Program-made: the position numbers and the translations under genes | In this document: positions 51,876 to 60,979 of the stretch, piece by piece | Numbering within the stretch: the first letter of the stretch is position 1 | How the letters are laid out: each line of letters starts with the position of its first letter | Notes under the pieces: model-generated | The model's input: the letters and a program-made list of their open reading frames with translations, nothing else | What the model was told of the DNA's origin: nothing | The model's database searches: none | Assembly: GCA_964446485.1 (NCBI GenBank) | Contig: CAYUOU010000010.1 | Span: 8,151-72,150 of the forward strand | Direction of reading: 5' to 3' | From: JBDRRP01 sp964446485 | GTDB taxonomy: Bacteria > Desulfobacterota > Desulfobacteria > Desulfobacterales > JBDRRP01 | DNA: 64,000 nucleotides

Positions 51876-52007
51876 AAGGGCGTTCTCCGGGGGTTCGGGT
51901 AGCGGCCGTGAAGGGCGACTGATTCAGGGATGAATAGAAACAAAATGGCGCGGATGCAAGAAAAACCTGACTCCGCGGATCTGTATTGGTAGGGGTGTCG
52001 CCGATGG

Positions 52008-52484
52008 TCAGGAGCGTTTCAGCTGCCAGGTGAGAAGGCGTGCGCCGAAGACGGATTCGGTGTGCCGGGCGGTCTCGGCGGGCTCCGGCACCCCACCGTG
52101 TCGATGACCCCGGCGCTGCAATTCGCCGACGGCATTTTCACGATTGACGTAGGCCGCACTGAACTCCGGATTGATGCGGATGGCGCGGGTGTAATCGCTG
52201 ACGGCCTTTTCAAATTCACCGATATTGGCCCATGCCAGACCTCTTAAATTGAACGTGCGGTCCCGCAAGGGGTTGAGCGAAATGGCGGCAGTGAAATCGG
52301 AAATGGCTTCGGGCATCCGCGCCTCACGCATGAACGCGGATCCCCTGCTGAGGTAGGCCGGCTCGTAGTCTGGGTCGAGGGTGATGGCCTCGGTGAAGAG
52401 GCTGATGCTGTTCCCATATTCTCCGCTGGTAAACAGTATCATGCCGGCCTTAAAAAGCTTTTCGGCGGTCATGTCTGCGGACAT
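52008..52484 (-). CDS. TPR-repeat protein
   Basis: 158 residues from ATG 52484 (GGAGG upstream). About three tetratricopeptide repeats: LFKAGMILFTSGEYGNSISL, AYLSRGSAFMREARMPEAIS and LRGLAWANIGEFEKAVSDYT. These give a small scaffold. The C-terminal ~45 residues after AAYVNRENAVGELQRRG lose the repeat pattern and are Arg/His/Pro-rich, which could be a degenerate end. No signal peptide. Function unknown. Confidence 0.78.
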   Translation of the reverse strand: MSADMTAEKLFKAGMILFTSGEYGNSISLFTEAITLDPDYEPAYLSRGSAFMREARMPEAISDFTAAISLNPLRDRTFNLRGLAWANIGEFEKAVSDYTRAIRINPEFSAAYVNRENAVGELQRRGHRHGGVPEPAETARHTESVFGARLLTWQLKRS

Positions 52485-52575
52485 CTTGGAAGCGCCTCCG
52501 TGAACCCTCAGGACTGAATGCCCAGCGGCAGGGAATAAGCCCTTCGGATCCAGCAATTATCTGTGGGACACGATA

Positions 52576-52791
52576 CTATAACCCCATGGTGTCGAGACAG
52601 GCAATAAAATCATCGGCAAAGGCGTCCTGGATAGCGCCTTCACGACCAAACTCGGCAATGTCGGTGACGGTGTTTTCGGCAGCGCCGTAGTCCACATCCC
52701 AGCCCTTTTCTTTCAGTGACGCGATGACCTGATCGGTCTGTTCCCGCGTTGCGCTGCTGCCGATATTTCCCTCGGAAATGAAGAATTTCAT
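52576..52791 (-). CDS. Small acidic protein of unknown function (71 aa)
   Basis: 71 residues starting MKFFISEGNIG, with a good AGGAAGG ribosome site 5 bases before ATG 52791. Predicted helix (TREQTDQVIASLKEKGW), then an acidic C-terminal half (DIAEFGREGAIQDAFADDF). I do not recognise a family. Codon use and third-position GC resemble the neighbours, supporting a real gene. The longer frame to 52920 has no ribosome site. Confidence 0.7.
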   Translation of the reverse strand: MKFFISEGNIGSSATREQTDQVIASLKEKGWDVDYGAAENTVTDIAEFGREGAIQDAFADDFIACLDTMGL

Positions 52792-52861
52792 AATTGCCTT
52801 CCTAAAAGTGGTTTCTGGAACGACCGCCACGGGGGTGTTGCGCGCAATACCATACGGGCCG

Positions 52862-53152
52862 TTACGCCGTTTCCGGCGGGGGATCTGAACGGGGTGCACA
52901 GCGGTGTTCCCCGCCGGCATTTTTTAGATAGTCATAGAGGCTGACGCGTTGATCACACTTGATGTAGTCTCGGATGTGTTGCATGAGGTACTCGACGGTC
53001 GCCGCTTCCCCATCGACCTCCAAGCGGAATGCCAACAGGCGCTGAAGGTTTTTGTTGCCCTTTTCACGATCCGGCACCATGCGCAGGAGACGCTGAAACA
53101 CGATCTGGAAAGGACCCTTTCGTTCTTCGATAGCGATAACATTGTCCATCAT
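52862..53152 (-). CDS. Small protein of unknown function (96 aa)
   Basis: 96 residues from ATG 53152 (GGAG 6 bases upstream). Sequence features: IAIEERKGPFQIVFQRLLRM, REKGNKNLQRLLAFRLEVDG, an MQHIRDYIKCDQRVSLYDYLK segment (shortened) and a Pro-rich, Cys-containing tail. No family recognised; it looks like a small basic helical cytoplasmic protein. It is divergent from the carbonic-anhydrase gene. The open frame beyond 53152 is antisense to that gene and not used. Confidence 0.65.
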   Translation of the reverse strand: MMDNVIAIEERKGPFQIVFQRLLRMVPDREKGNKNLQRLLAFRLEVDGEAATVEYLMQHIRDYIKCDQRVSLYDYLKNAGGEHRCAPRSDPPPETA

Positions 53153-53359
53153 GGCTGCTCCGTATTTTAAGGACGGCCCCGATGTGATAACAACTTCACA
53201 ATAACGATGATTTCGGCAGATGCAAATGGTCTGTGCATTGGTTTTCGGCACCCCTGCAACCCCAGCGCAGGAATGGGCGGCCGGTCCATCGGCCGCTTCT
53301 TGCACATCCGTCGCAGCCGGTGACAACATGAACCTGACACCCGGATTGAGGAGAATCTC

Positions 53360-53878
53360 GTGATTGTGACCTATGAAGGACGCGCGCCGGTCATCGGCGA
53401 CGGCGTCTTCGTTGCGCCCAACGCCATCGTGATTGGTGAGGTGCGCATCGGCAGCAACGCCAGCGTTTGGTACGGCACCGTCATCCGCGGCGATATGGAT
53501 GCCATTGCCATCGGGGATGACAGCAACATTCAGGACAACTGCACCATTCATACGGATGACGGTTTCCCGGTTCTCATCGGCAACCGTGTCACCGTGGGGC
53601 ATAATGCGGTGATCCATGGCTGCACGCTGGAAGACGGGTGCCTCATCGGCATGGGCGCTGTGGTGCAAAACGGGGCGCGCATCGGCCGTGGTGCGGTTGT
53701 CGCAGTGGGGGCGGTGGTTCGCATGGGGCAGGAAGTCCCGGCGGGGCACCTGGCCGCCGGCGTCCCCGCGCAGATCAAGAAATCATTGGATGATGCGGCC
53801 AGGGCGGAATTTCGGGAAGCCGCCGATCATTACCTTCACCTACTACCGCGGCATCGGCGGTTGTTTGAAACGCCGTGA
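53360..53878 (+). CDS. Gamma-carbonic anhydrase family hexapeptide-repeat protein
   Basis: 172 residues, left-handed beta-helix of hexapeptide repeats (VFVAPNAIVIGEV; IGSNASVWYGTVIRGD; IGDDSNIQDNCTIHTD). The zinc-ligand histidines of the gamma-CA family are in place: CTIHTD and GHNAVIHGC. Members (YrdA/PaaY/CaiE-like) are trimers; carbonic anhydrase or CoA-thioesterase activity has been shown for some. GTG start at 53360 with TGAGGAG 6 bases upstream. It lies 20 bases before trmO. Confidence 0.88.
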   Translation: MIVTYEGRAPVIGDGVFVAPNAIVIGEVRIGSNASVWYGTVIRGDMDAIAIGDDSNIQDNCTIHTDDGFPVLIGNRVTVGHNAVIHGCTLEDGCLIGMGAVVQNGARIGRGAVVAVGAVVRMGQEVPAGHLAAGVPAQIKKSLDDAARAEFREAADHYLHLLPRHRRLFETP

Positions 53879-53898
53879 TCGACACAGGAGGCTCCGGC

Positions 53899-54306
53899 AT
53901 GACCACCCTATCCATGGTTCCCATCGGAACGGTACACCGACAAGACGACCGCGCCTGGATCGATGTCGCCCCGGAATATGCCGACGGCCTGCTGGGGATT
54001 GAAGGATTTTCACATGTTCACGTGATCTACTGGTTTCATGAAAACGACACCCCCGATCAGCGTGCCATGTTGCAGGTGCATCCGCGAAAGGACCCGGCCA
54101 ACCCGCTCACCGGCGTGTTTGCCACCCACTCCCCCAAAAGGCCCAATCTTGTGGCCCTGACCCTGTGCCGAGTGTTGGGGATCGACGGCACCCGGATCAC
54201 CGTATCGGGGCTGGATGCCCGGGACGGCAGTCCGGTGATCGACATCAAGTGTTACATCCCCTACGATGTCGCTTCGAGGGATATCACCGTTCCACGGTGG
54301 GTGTAA
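53899..54306 (+). CDS. trmO: tRNA N6-threonylcarbamoyladenosine methyltransferase TrmO (TsaA/UPF0066)
   Basis: 135 residues from ATG 53899 (AGGAGG 7 bases upstream). The small TsaA/VirR beta-barrel domain binds SAM. Motifs: PIGTVH, IEGFSHVHVIYWFHEND, VFATHSPKRPNLVALTLCR (the FATRSPxRPN family motif) and DGSPVIDIKCYIPY. In E. coli TrmO N6-methylates t6A37 in tRNA-Thr. Some anaerobe homologues are shorter, as here, lacking the C-terminal domain. The stop overlaps the recD2 start (TAATG). Confidence 0.85.
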   Translation: MTTLSMVPIGTVHRQDDRAWIDVAPEYADGLLGIEGFSHVHVIYWFHENDTPDQRAMLQVHPRKDPANPLTGVFATHSPKRPNLVALTLCRVLGIDGTRITVSGLDARDGSPVIDIKCYIPYDVASRDITVPRWV

Positions 54307-56501
54307 TGACCGCTGCGGTTGCCACGGAACTGGAGGGGCAACTGGAGCGCGTCACCTACACCCGGGAAGATACCGGCTACACGGTGGCCCGGGTGCGGGT
54401 GGCCGGTAACCCCGATCCGGTCACCGTGGTAGGAATCCTGCCGACGCCCCGCGCCGGTGAGCATCTTCGCATGACCGGCAAGTGGGTGGTCCATCCCCGA
54501 TTCGGCCGCCAGTTTCAGATCCATTCCAGCGAGTGTCAAGCGCCGGCGACTCCCAAAGGCATTGAGAAGTATCTCAGCTCCGGCCTGATACCGGGGCTGG
54601 GACCGGTGACCGCCGAGCGGATCGTCCAGCGTTTCGGCGCAAAAACGCTGGACATCATCGATACGGATCCGGGGCGCCTGGCTGAGATCGACGGCATCGG
54701 CAAAAAGCGCGTCGCCGGTATTGTCGCGGCCTGGAGCGACCTTCGGTCCCTGCGCGACGTGTTTTTGTTTCTGAAAACCCACGACATCAGCACACGGTTC
54801 GGGGTGCGAATCGCCAAACGTTACGGAATACGGGCCGCAGAAGTGATTCGCCGGAATCCGTATCGGCTGTCGGCCGATATCGAAGGCGTCGGGTTCCACA
54901 AGGCCGACCGCATCGCCGCCAGCCTCGGCATCGCTCCGGAGGCCCCGGAGCGGGTGCGGGCGGGGCTGCTTTTCGTCCTTGAACGGGCGGCAGATGACGG
55001 TCATGTCTGCTTTCCAGCAGACTGTCTTGGGGCACGGGTGAGTGAACTGCTCGGCGTACCCCGGCAACTGGCAGACCTCGCGCTGTCGGCAGCCGTTCAG
55101 GATCAGGATGTCGTGGTCGACCCCATCGGCGACAACAGCCTCGGTTCGGGGAGCGGGAGCGCCGTTTTTCTGGCGCGATTTCACCATTGCGAGACGGCCA
55201 TTGCCAGGCGGCTGACGGTATTAATGCGGACAGTGCCCTCCAACCGCATCGCCCATCCGGCCCGGGCCCTTAAGTGGGTGGCCCATCGACTGCGCTTTTC
55301 ATTGTCCGAGGGCCAGAGGCAGGCCGTGGCGACGGCCCTTGAAAAGTCCGTGGCGGTCATTACCGGGGGGCCGGGTACCGGCAAGACCACCATTGTCCGG
55401 GCAGTTGTGGAGATTTATCGGCGGGCCGGCGCGCGCGTCATGCTGGGTGCGCCTACCGGTCGCGCCGCCAAACGTCTCAGCGAGGCCACCGAACAGCCGG
55501 CGCGCACCATCCATCGATTGCTGGAATACAACCACCGCAGCGGCGGGTTCCAGCGAAACCAGCAGCGTCCGCTGGATGTCGATGTGATGATCGTGGACGA
55601 AGCATCCATGCTGGACACCGTCATCATGCATTTTCTGCTCAAGGCGTTGCCGCCGGGGTGCGTTTTTGTAATGATGGGCGACATTCACCAACTACCGTCG
55701 GTGGGCGCCGGCTTCGTGCTGGGAGACATCATCGACAGCGGTCGGGTGGCCGTGGCACGACTCACGGAAATATTCCGTCAGGCCAAAAGAAGCCGCATCG
55801 TCGTCAATGCCCATCGCGTTCACGCCGGGAAGATGCCGGTGACTGATGACGGCGACGCGCTCTCGGATTTCTATTTCATCGAGCAGGACGATCCGGCGGC
55901 GGCCGTTGAAGTGATCCTCAAATTGGTGGTGGAACGCATTCCGGAGCGTTTCGGGATGGATCCCATCGATGACGTTCAGGTCATCGCCCCCATGCACAAG
56001 GGGCTGGTCGGCACGGCAAACCTCAATGGCCTTCTCCAAGCGGCGCTGAATCCCCATTCGGAGGGCCTTGCCAGAGGGGCTGGGCGGCTGAGCATCGGTG
56101 ACAAGGTCATGCAGATCCGTAATAACTACGACAAAGATGTGTTTAATGGAGACATGGGCCGGGTGTCGGCCATCGATGAGGCCGCCCGGCGGGTGAGCGT
56201 AATTTTCGAGGGTCGCACGGTGGCATACGAGAGCAGTGATCTGGACGATGTCGTGCTGGCTTACGCCGTATCCGTTCATAAAGCCCAAGGATCCGAATAT
56301 CCGGCGGTGGTGGTTCCCTTGCTGACCCAGCACTACATCATGCTCCAGCGGAACCTCATCTATACCGCCGTGACCCGGGGCCGGCGATTGGTGGTTTTGG
56401 TGGGCAGCCGTCAAGCGATGCGGCTGGGACTTCGCAACGCCGGCGTGGCCCGGCGATGTACACGGCTGCAAGAGCGATTACAGGAGGCCCTTGCGCCGTA
56501 A
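54306..56501 (+). CDS. recD2: ATP-dependent 5'-3' DNA helicase RecD2
   Basis: 731 residues. SF1B helicase of the RecD2/TraA-like type, found in bacteria as a RecBC-independent protein. The N-terminal extension (LEGQLERVTYTREDTGYTVARV; part) and helix-hairpin-helix region (GLIPGLGPVTAERIVQRFG; DGIGKKRVAGIV) precede the motor: Walker A ITGGPGTGKTT (~352-362), motif II VDEASMLD, motif III MMGDIHQLPSVGAG and the C-terminal YAVSVHKAQGSEYPAVV, AVTRGRRL. It starts in a TAATG overlap with trmO, so coupled. No recB or recC in the window. Confidence 0.92.
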   Translation: MTAAVATELEGQLERVTYTREDTGYTVARVRVAGNPDPVTVVGILPTPRAGEHLRMTGKWVVHPRFGRQFQIHSSECQAPATPKGIEKYLSSGLIPGLGPVTAERIVQRFGAKTLDIIDTDPGRLAEIDGIGKKRVAGIVAAWSDLRSLRDVFLFLKTHDISTRFGVRIAKRYGIRAAEVIRRNPYRLSADIEGVGFHKADRIAASLGIAPEAPERVRAGLLFVLERAADDGHVCFPADCLGARVSELLGVPRQLADLALSAAVQDQDVVVDPIGDNSLGSGSGSAVFLARFHHCETAIARRLTVLMRTVPSNRIAHPARALKWVAHRLRFSLSEGQRQAVATALEKSVAVITGGPGTGKTTIVRAVVEIYRRAGARVMLGAPTGRAAKRLSEATEQPARTIHRLLEYNHRSGGFQRNQQRPLDVDVMIVDEASMLDTVIMHFLLKALPPGCVFVMMGDIHQLPSVGAGFVLGDIIDSGRVAVARLTEIFRQAKRSRIVVNAHRVHAGKMPVTDDGDALSDFYFIEQDDPAAAVEVILKLVVERIPERFGMDPIDDVQVIAPMHKGLVGTANLNGLLQAALNPHSEGLARGAGRLSIGDKVMQIRNNYDKDVFNGDMGRVSAIDEAARRVSVIFEGRTVAYESSDLDDVVLAYAVSVHKAQGSEYPAVVVPLLTQHYIMLQRNLIYTAVTRGRRLVVLVGSRQAMRLGLRNAGVARRCTRLQERLQEALAP

Positions 56502-56689
56502 AACGCCTTCCGGAGCCATCAACCGGCGGGGGCTTTAACCTCGCTGCTGGAAGTGGCGCAGCCGGCTGCAGTGAAGGGCGCCGCCTTGCTAAACCCCATG
56601 GCATACGGTACAACGGCGGGCATTCGGGGCGACGGCGCCGGCGCCGCCCCGGAATCGCCTCGGACCGGCACATCTTCAGGGGCTTCATC

Positions 56690-58564
56690 ATGCTTAAGAA
56701 CATTTATTGGGCCGATAATTACGTGGCCAAGAAAAAAGACGGGGCGGATGCGATTCGCCTGATTCGTGCCGGGCAGCGGGTGTTCATCGGATCCTCCTGC
56801 GGGGAGCCCCAGCATCTGGTCCGGCTCCTGGCCGGGGCGTCGCTCAAGTTTACCGATTTGGAGATCATCCGGATGATGAGTCTGGAGAGCACCCCGCTGT
56901 CCCTCATCGCCAATAAATCCGGGGACCAGACCATCAATATCCGATCGTTTTATTCCGGGTCGGCACGACCCAAAGGCATCGCCATCAACAAGCGATTTCT
57001 CACGCCCATCAACCTCAGCCGCGTGCCCCATCTGTTCAAAAGCCGCCGGCTGCCCATCAACGTGGCGCTGATTCAGGTCGGACCGCCCGATGACTTCGGC
57101 TGGATGAGTCTGGGAGTGTCGGTGGACATCACCTTGGCCGCGGCACAATCGGCCGATATGGTGATTGTCCAGGTCAACCAGAACATGCCACGCGTCTTGG
57201 GAAGAAGCTTTATCAACGTCAATGATGTCGACGTGATCGTGGAGCATGACGAGCCGCTGCTCACCGTGTCGTCACCCATCGACATGGCGACCGCCAACAA
57301 GGTGGGGCAGAACGTCGCACGGCTCATCGAGGACGGGGCCACCATCCATATCGACCCGGGTGCCACCCATGAGGCGACCTTGCTGGCGTTGAGCGGTAAG
57401 AAAGATCTCGGCGTACACACCGAATACGTCACCGACAGTATCATGCGGCTCGTCTCCGAAGGGGTCATCACCAACCGCCGCAAGGGTTACAAGGAAGGCC
57501 GTGTGGTGGCCAGCGGCGCCATTGGCAGCAAAGACCTCTACGAATTCATCGACGACAACCCGTCCATCGACTTCCAGCCCTCTGACTATGTCAACGACCC
57601 GGCCATTATTGCCCGCCATCATAAAATGGTGGCCATGTGCGTGGCCGAGGCCATGGACCTCACCGGGCAGGTGGCGGCAGACGCCCTGAGCGTCAACTAC
57701 TTCTCCGGGGTCACCGGCATGCTGGACTTCATCCGCGGCGCCAGTCGATCCGAGGATGGCAAATCGGTGATCATGCTGCTTGCCACGGAAAACCAGGGCA
57801 ACACCAGCCGCATCGTCCCGCTGCTCAGCGATATGGCCGTGGTGGTGCCTCGGGCGGACGTGGATTACGTGGTCACCGAATACGGGATGACCCGGCTATT
57901 CGGCAAGAGTTTGAAGGAGCGGGCCATGGCCATGATCAGCATCGCCCACCCGGATTTCAGGGAGGGCCTTTTTCACAGCGCCAAGGAAATGGGTCTGCTG
58001 GGGCAGCAACAGACCCTGTCGGAAGCCATGCACGGCGTCTATCCGGTTCATCTGGAGGAAGTCCGCGAAATCGGGGGTGAGCGCCTCACCTTCCGCCCGG
58101 CAAAGCCGGTGGATCAGCGCCGCATTCAGGAGCACTTCTACACTCTGAGCAAAGACGATGTGGTATCGCGGTTTTTTCATGAGAAGACCGCCTTTTTGGA
58201 AAAAGACGTCAAGGGGGTCATCCAGGTCGACTACGTCAAGGATCTCACCATTATCGCCACCGTGGGGGAGATCGGGTTTGCCAGGGTCATTGCCGTGGGA
58301 GAATCCCTGCTCGAAGAGTCAAAGAACATCGCCGAGGTGGCCTTTTCCGTGAGCAAGGACTGGCAGGGCCACGGTCTGGGTAAGATTCTTATCCGAAAAC
58401 TTGCGCAAGCGGCTCGCGATAACGGCATATCGGGTCTCGTGGCCTATACCGCACCGCACAACAACGGGATGATTCGCCTGTTCAAATCTCTGCCGTACAA
58501 GGTCCGCAATACCCTGGACGGGGATATCCTCGAATTGAAGTGCAATTTCAAAGAGCCGATCTAA
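56690..58564 (+). CDS. Acetyl-CoA hydrolase/CoA-transferase fused to a GNAT acetyltransferase
   Basis: 624 residues. Residues 1-~430 belong to the acetyl-CoA hydrolase/transferase (Cat1, 4-hydroxybutyrate CoA-transferase) family: GSSCGEPQHLV, LIQVGPPDDFGWMSLGVSVD, YVVTEYGMTRLFGKSLKERA and AHPDFREGL. A GNAT domain fills ~460-624 (VGEIGFARVIAVGE; SVSKDWQGHGLGKILIRKLA with the acetyl-CoA loop QGHGLG). The fused architecture is known and widespread; the role of the GNAT part is not. The start is ATG 56690 with AGGGG upstream. It lies 139 bases before acsV, so a link to acetyl-CoA metabolism is suggested by position only. Confidence 0.88.
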   Translation: MLKNIYWADNYVAKKKDGADAIRLIRAGQRVFIGSSCGEPQHLVRLLAGASLKFTDLEIIRMMSLESTPLSLIANKSGDQTINIRSFYSGSARPKGIAINKRFLTPINLSRVPHLFKSRRLPINVALIQVGPPDDFGWMSLGVSVDITLAAAQSADMVIVQVNQNMPRVLGRSFINVNDVDVIVEHDEPLLTVSSPIDMATANKVGQNVARLIEDGATIHIDPGATHEATLLALSGKKDLGVHTEYVTDSIMRLVSEGVITNRRKGYKEGRVVASGAIGSKDLYEFIDDNPSIDFQPSDYVNDPAIIARHHKMVAMCVAEAMDLTGQVAADALSVNYFSGVTGMLDFIRGASRSEDGKSVIMLLATENQGNTSRIVPLLSDMAVVVPRADVDYVVTEYGMTRLFGKSLKERAMAMISIAHPDFREGLFHSAKEMGLLGQQQTLSEAMHGVYPVHLEEVREIGGERLTFRPAKPVDQRRIQEHFYTLSKDDVVSRFFHEKTAFLEKDVKGVIQVDYVKDLTIIATVGEIGFARVIAVGESLLEESKNIAEVAFSVSKDWQGHGLGKILIRKLAQAARDNGISGLVAYTAPHNNGMIRLFKSLPYKVRNTLDGDILELKCNFKEPI

Positions 58565-58703
58565 CAGGGTGGCAAAAACGGTCATGGGCGCGGACCAGAC
58601 CCGGCAACCGTCGACGAAAAAGCGGAGTTTATGCCCAATGCGCATTTTCACTATACAGTTAGCGCCGCATGGCCCTGCGCCAATGCCTGTGGAGGTGTAA
58701 TCC

Positions 58704-60653
58704 ATGAGTGACGTTACGGTAACCTTTCTGCCTCATAACAGTTCCGTCAGTGTTCCGGCGGGTGCGTCCGTCATTCGTGCAGCCATGGAGGCAGGCGTTC
58801 ACATCAACGCGTCTTGCGGTGGCGAGGGTGTTTGCGGCAAATGCCGGGTCATCGTCGAGGCGGGCGCGGTGACCGGCGGCGTGTCGCCGCGTCTCAGCGC
58901 TGAAGATGTGGAGAAAGGATACCGCCTGGCCTGCCTGAGCAAATTGACCGGCGATGTGTCGGTGCGCATTCCGGTGGAATCGGACATCGACACCTCGGCT
59001 TTGACCACCCGTACGGGACCGCGACAGACGGCGAAAATTCGACCCTTTGATTTGGAAGCGCTCAAGGAAGAGGGTCTGTTCATGCCGCCGGTGGAGAAGC
59101 GCTACCTGGAGATCCCGCCCCCGAACAGTCAGGACCACTTGCCAGATGTGACCCGCTTGGTGAGCTTTCTCAAGGCCCATTACCATGAGGATCGGCTTGA
59201 GGTGGATCTGGGGGTCATTCGCAAACTGCCCGACGTCATGCGCAAGGCCGATTTTCGCATCACCGCGACGCTGCTGAGGCCCGTGCGCCAAGGCAGCAAA
59301 ACCCGCATCATCAACGTCCAACCGGAGGATACGACGGCGTGCTCCTACGCCGTGGCCATCGATGTCGGCACCACCACCGTCTACGGGCAGCTCATCGACC
59401 TTCACTCGGGCGAGGTTCTTGCCGAAAAAGGCGATTTCAACGGCCAGATCAGTTACGGCGAGGATGTCATATCGCGGATCTATTTCGCCGAAAAAGGCGA
59501 CGGGCTCCAGCGGCTTCATCAGGTGGTGGTGGCCACCATCAACACCATTCTGAAAAAGATCATCAAACGCGCCGCCATCGATCCGGAGGACCTTTCCACC
59601 ATCACCCTGGCGGGCAATACCACCATGACCCAGTTGCTGCTGGAGGTCAATCCGCGCTACATCCGGCGCTCGCCCTATGTGCCGGCCGCCACCCTCTACC
59701 CGCCCATCAAAGCGACGGACATCGGTATGGCTGTCGGCGACCATGTCACCGCCCTGGTGTATCCTCAGGTGTCCAGCTACGTGGGGGGAGATATTGTGGC
59801 CGGTGTCATGGGATCCGGGCTCTACCGAACGGAGGCGCTCACCCTGTTCATGGATATCGGTACCAATGCTGAAATCGTCATCGGCAACAAAGATTGGATG
59901 GCCTGCGCCGCCTGCTCGGCCGGCCCCGCCTTCGAGGGGGGCGGCATCGAGTTCGGCATGCGCGCCGCCAAGGGCGCCGTCGAGGATTTCTCCATCGACC
60001 CGCTGACCTGGGAGCCCATGCTCGTGACGGTCGGGGACGTTCGGCCCAGGGGCATCTGCGGTTCCGGGCTCATCATCATGGTGGCCATCCTCTTTGAGAC
60101 CGGCGTCATCGACAACCAGGGCAAGTTCAATCGTGATTTGAACACCGACCGCATTCGCGAGCGAGAGGGCATCTGGGAGTATGTACTGGCTTGGCAGGAG
60201 GACACCCAGATCGACCGGGACATTTCCCTCACCGAAGTGGACATCGACAACCTCATGCGGGCCAAGGGGGCGATCTACAGCGGGTGCATGACCTTGCTCG
60301 AAGAGGTGGGGATGCACATCAGCGATATCGAGCACATCATTCTGGCCGGAGGGTTCGGCAGTTACGTAGATCTGGAAAAGGCCATCACCATCGGCCTGCT
60401 GCCGGAGATCGACGCCGAGCGGGTCACCTTCATCGGCAACGGGTCACTTCTCGGGGCACGCATGAGCTCCCTCACCAATCGGATCCGTCACGACGTGGTG
60501 GACGTCACCAAAATGATGACCAATTTCGAGCTGTCGGAAACCCCTTCTTTCATGGATCACTACGTGGCGGCCCTGTTTTTGCCCCACACGGACCTGGATT
60601 TGTTCCCCAATCTCAAAGCCCGCCTGGCCGAGCGCCGCAGCGTCGGTAGGTGA
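58704..60653 (+). CDS. acsV: Corrinoid-protein activating ASKHA/ferredoxin protein (AcsV-like)
   Basis: 649 residues. An N-terminal [2Fe-2S] ferredoxin domain (C38, C44 and C47 in SCGGEGVCGKC plus C77 in RLACLSK) is followed by a linker and an ASKHA (actin-like ATPase) domain with AIDVGTTTVYGQLID, AGNTTMTQLLLEVNP, LFMDIGTNAEIVIGN and ILAGGFGSYVDLEKA. In acetogens AcsV/RACo reduces Co(II) in the corrinoid iron-sulfur protein to the active Co(I) form. It sits upstream of acsD and acsA, consistent with that role. The next gene has its own leader and promoter. Confidence 0.9.
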   Translation: MSDVTVTFLPHNSSVSVPAGASVIRAAMEAGVHINASCGGEGVCGKCRVIVEAGAVTGGVSPRLSAEDVEKGYRLACLSKLTGDVSVRIPVESDIDTSALTTRTGPRQTAKIRPFDLEALKEEGLFMPPVEKRYLEIPPPNSQDHLPDVTRLVSFLKAHYHEDRLEVDLGVIRKLPDVMRKADFRITATLLRPVRQGSKTRIINVQPEDTTACSYAVAIDVGTTTVYGQLIDLHSGEVLAEKGDFNGQISYGEDVISRIYFAEKGDGLQRLHQVVVATINTILKKIIKRAAIDPEDLSTITLAGNTTMTQLLLEVNPRYIRRSPYVPAATLYPPIKATDIGMAVGDHVTALVYPQVSSYVGGDIVAGVMGSGLYRTEALTLFMDIGTNAEIVIGNKDWMACAACSAGPAFEGGGIEFGMRAAKGAVEDFSIDPLTWEPMLVTVGDVRPRGICGSGLIIMVAILFETGVIDNQGKFNRDLNTDRIREREGIWEYVLAWQEDTQIDRDISLTEVDIDNLMRAKGAIYSGCMTLLEEVGMHISDIEHIILAGGFGSYVDLEKAITIGLLPEIDAERVTFIGNGSLLGARMSSLTNRIRHDVVDVTKMMTNFELSETPSFMDHYVAALFLPHTDLDLFPNLKARLAERRSVGR

Positions 60654-60741
60654 TGTCCCCCGGCGCGCGTTGAGGTTATTTCCGAGGGTCTTGATCGGGT
60701 ATGCTTTCCCTCAATGATTGCCGTTCAGGGGGCTGGATCTA

Positions 60742-60770
60742 TTGACAAACCCCGGGCCTCCATATAAAGG
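60742..60770 (+). promoter_or_regulatory. Promoter of the acsD-acsA operon
   Basis: TTGACA (60742-60747) followed by TATAAA (60763-60768, 15-base spacer) or TAAAGG (60765-60770, 17-base spacer). The predicted start near 60776 gives a leader of about 200 bases. Confidence 0.6.
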
Positions 60771-60820
60771 AACATACTTGTTGAGTCGGGTGTTCCCCCT
60801 CCATTTTTTCCATTGAAATA

Positions 60821-60917
60821 ACACCTTCCGGTCTGAAGGTGTGCGGGTGCAACATATCTTCTTAGAAAGGAGGTCGATATCAATTTTAGATTCAGGCCAT
60901 TGTTATTTTCATGGCCT
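60821..60917 (+). promoter_or_regulatory. Structured 5' leader of acsD
   Basis: Two perfect hairpins: ACACCTTC (60821-60828) with GAAGGTGT (60835-60842), and AGGCCAT (60894-60900) with ATGGCCT (60911-60917). Between them lies AGAAAGGAGGTCGAT (60864-60878), a very strong Shine-Dalgarno-like stretch with no ATG, GTG or TTG at a useful distance. No cobalamin-riboswitch consensus was found. The rest of the 326-base gap (60654-60979) shows nothing else. Confidence 0.4.
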
Positions 60918-60979
60918 GCTGAAGGTCCGTTTACGCGATCGCTGGATGAACCTTAATTCTCAGCCAAAGGAGACAGAAA

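Noticed and set aside
52862..53749. 295-codon leftward frame covering the carbonic-anhydrase gene
   Set aside because: Only the last 96 codons (from 53152) have a ribosome site; the rest is antisense to the gamma-CA gene.
58659..60335. 558-codon leftward open frame across acsV
   Set aside because: Shadow frame; acsV motifs in the sense direction are clear.
60780..60979. Cobalamin or other known riboswitch before acsD
   Set aside because: The hairpins are real, but no B12-box or other riboswitch consensus that I know is present.
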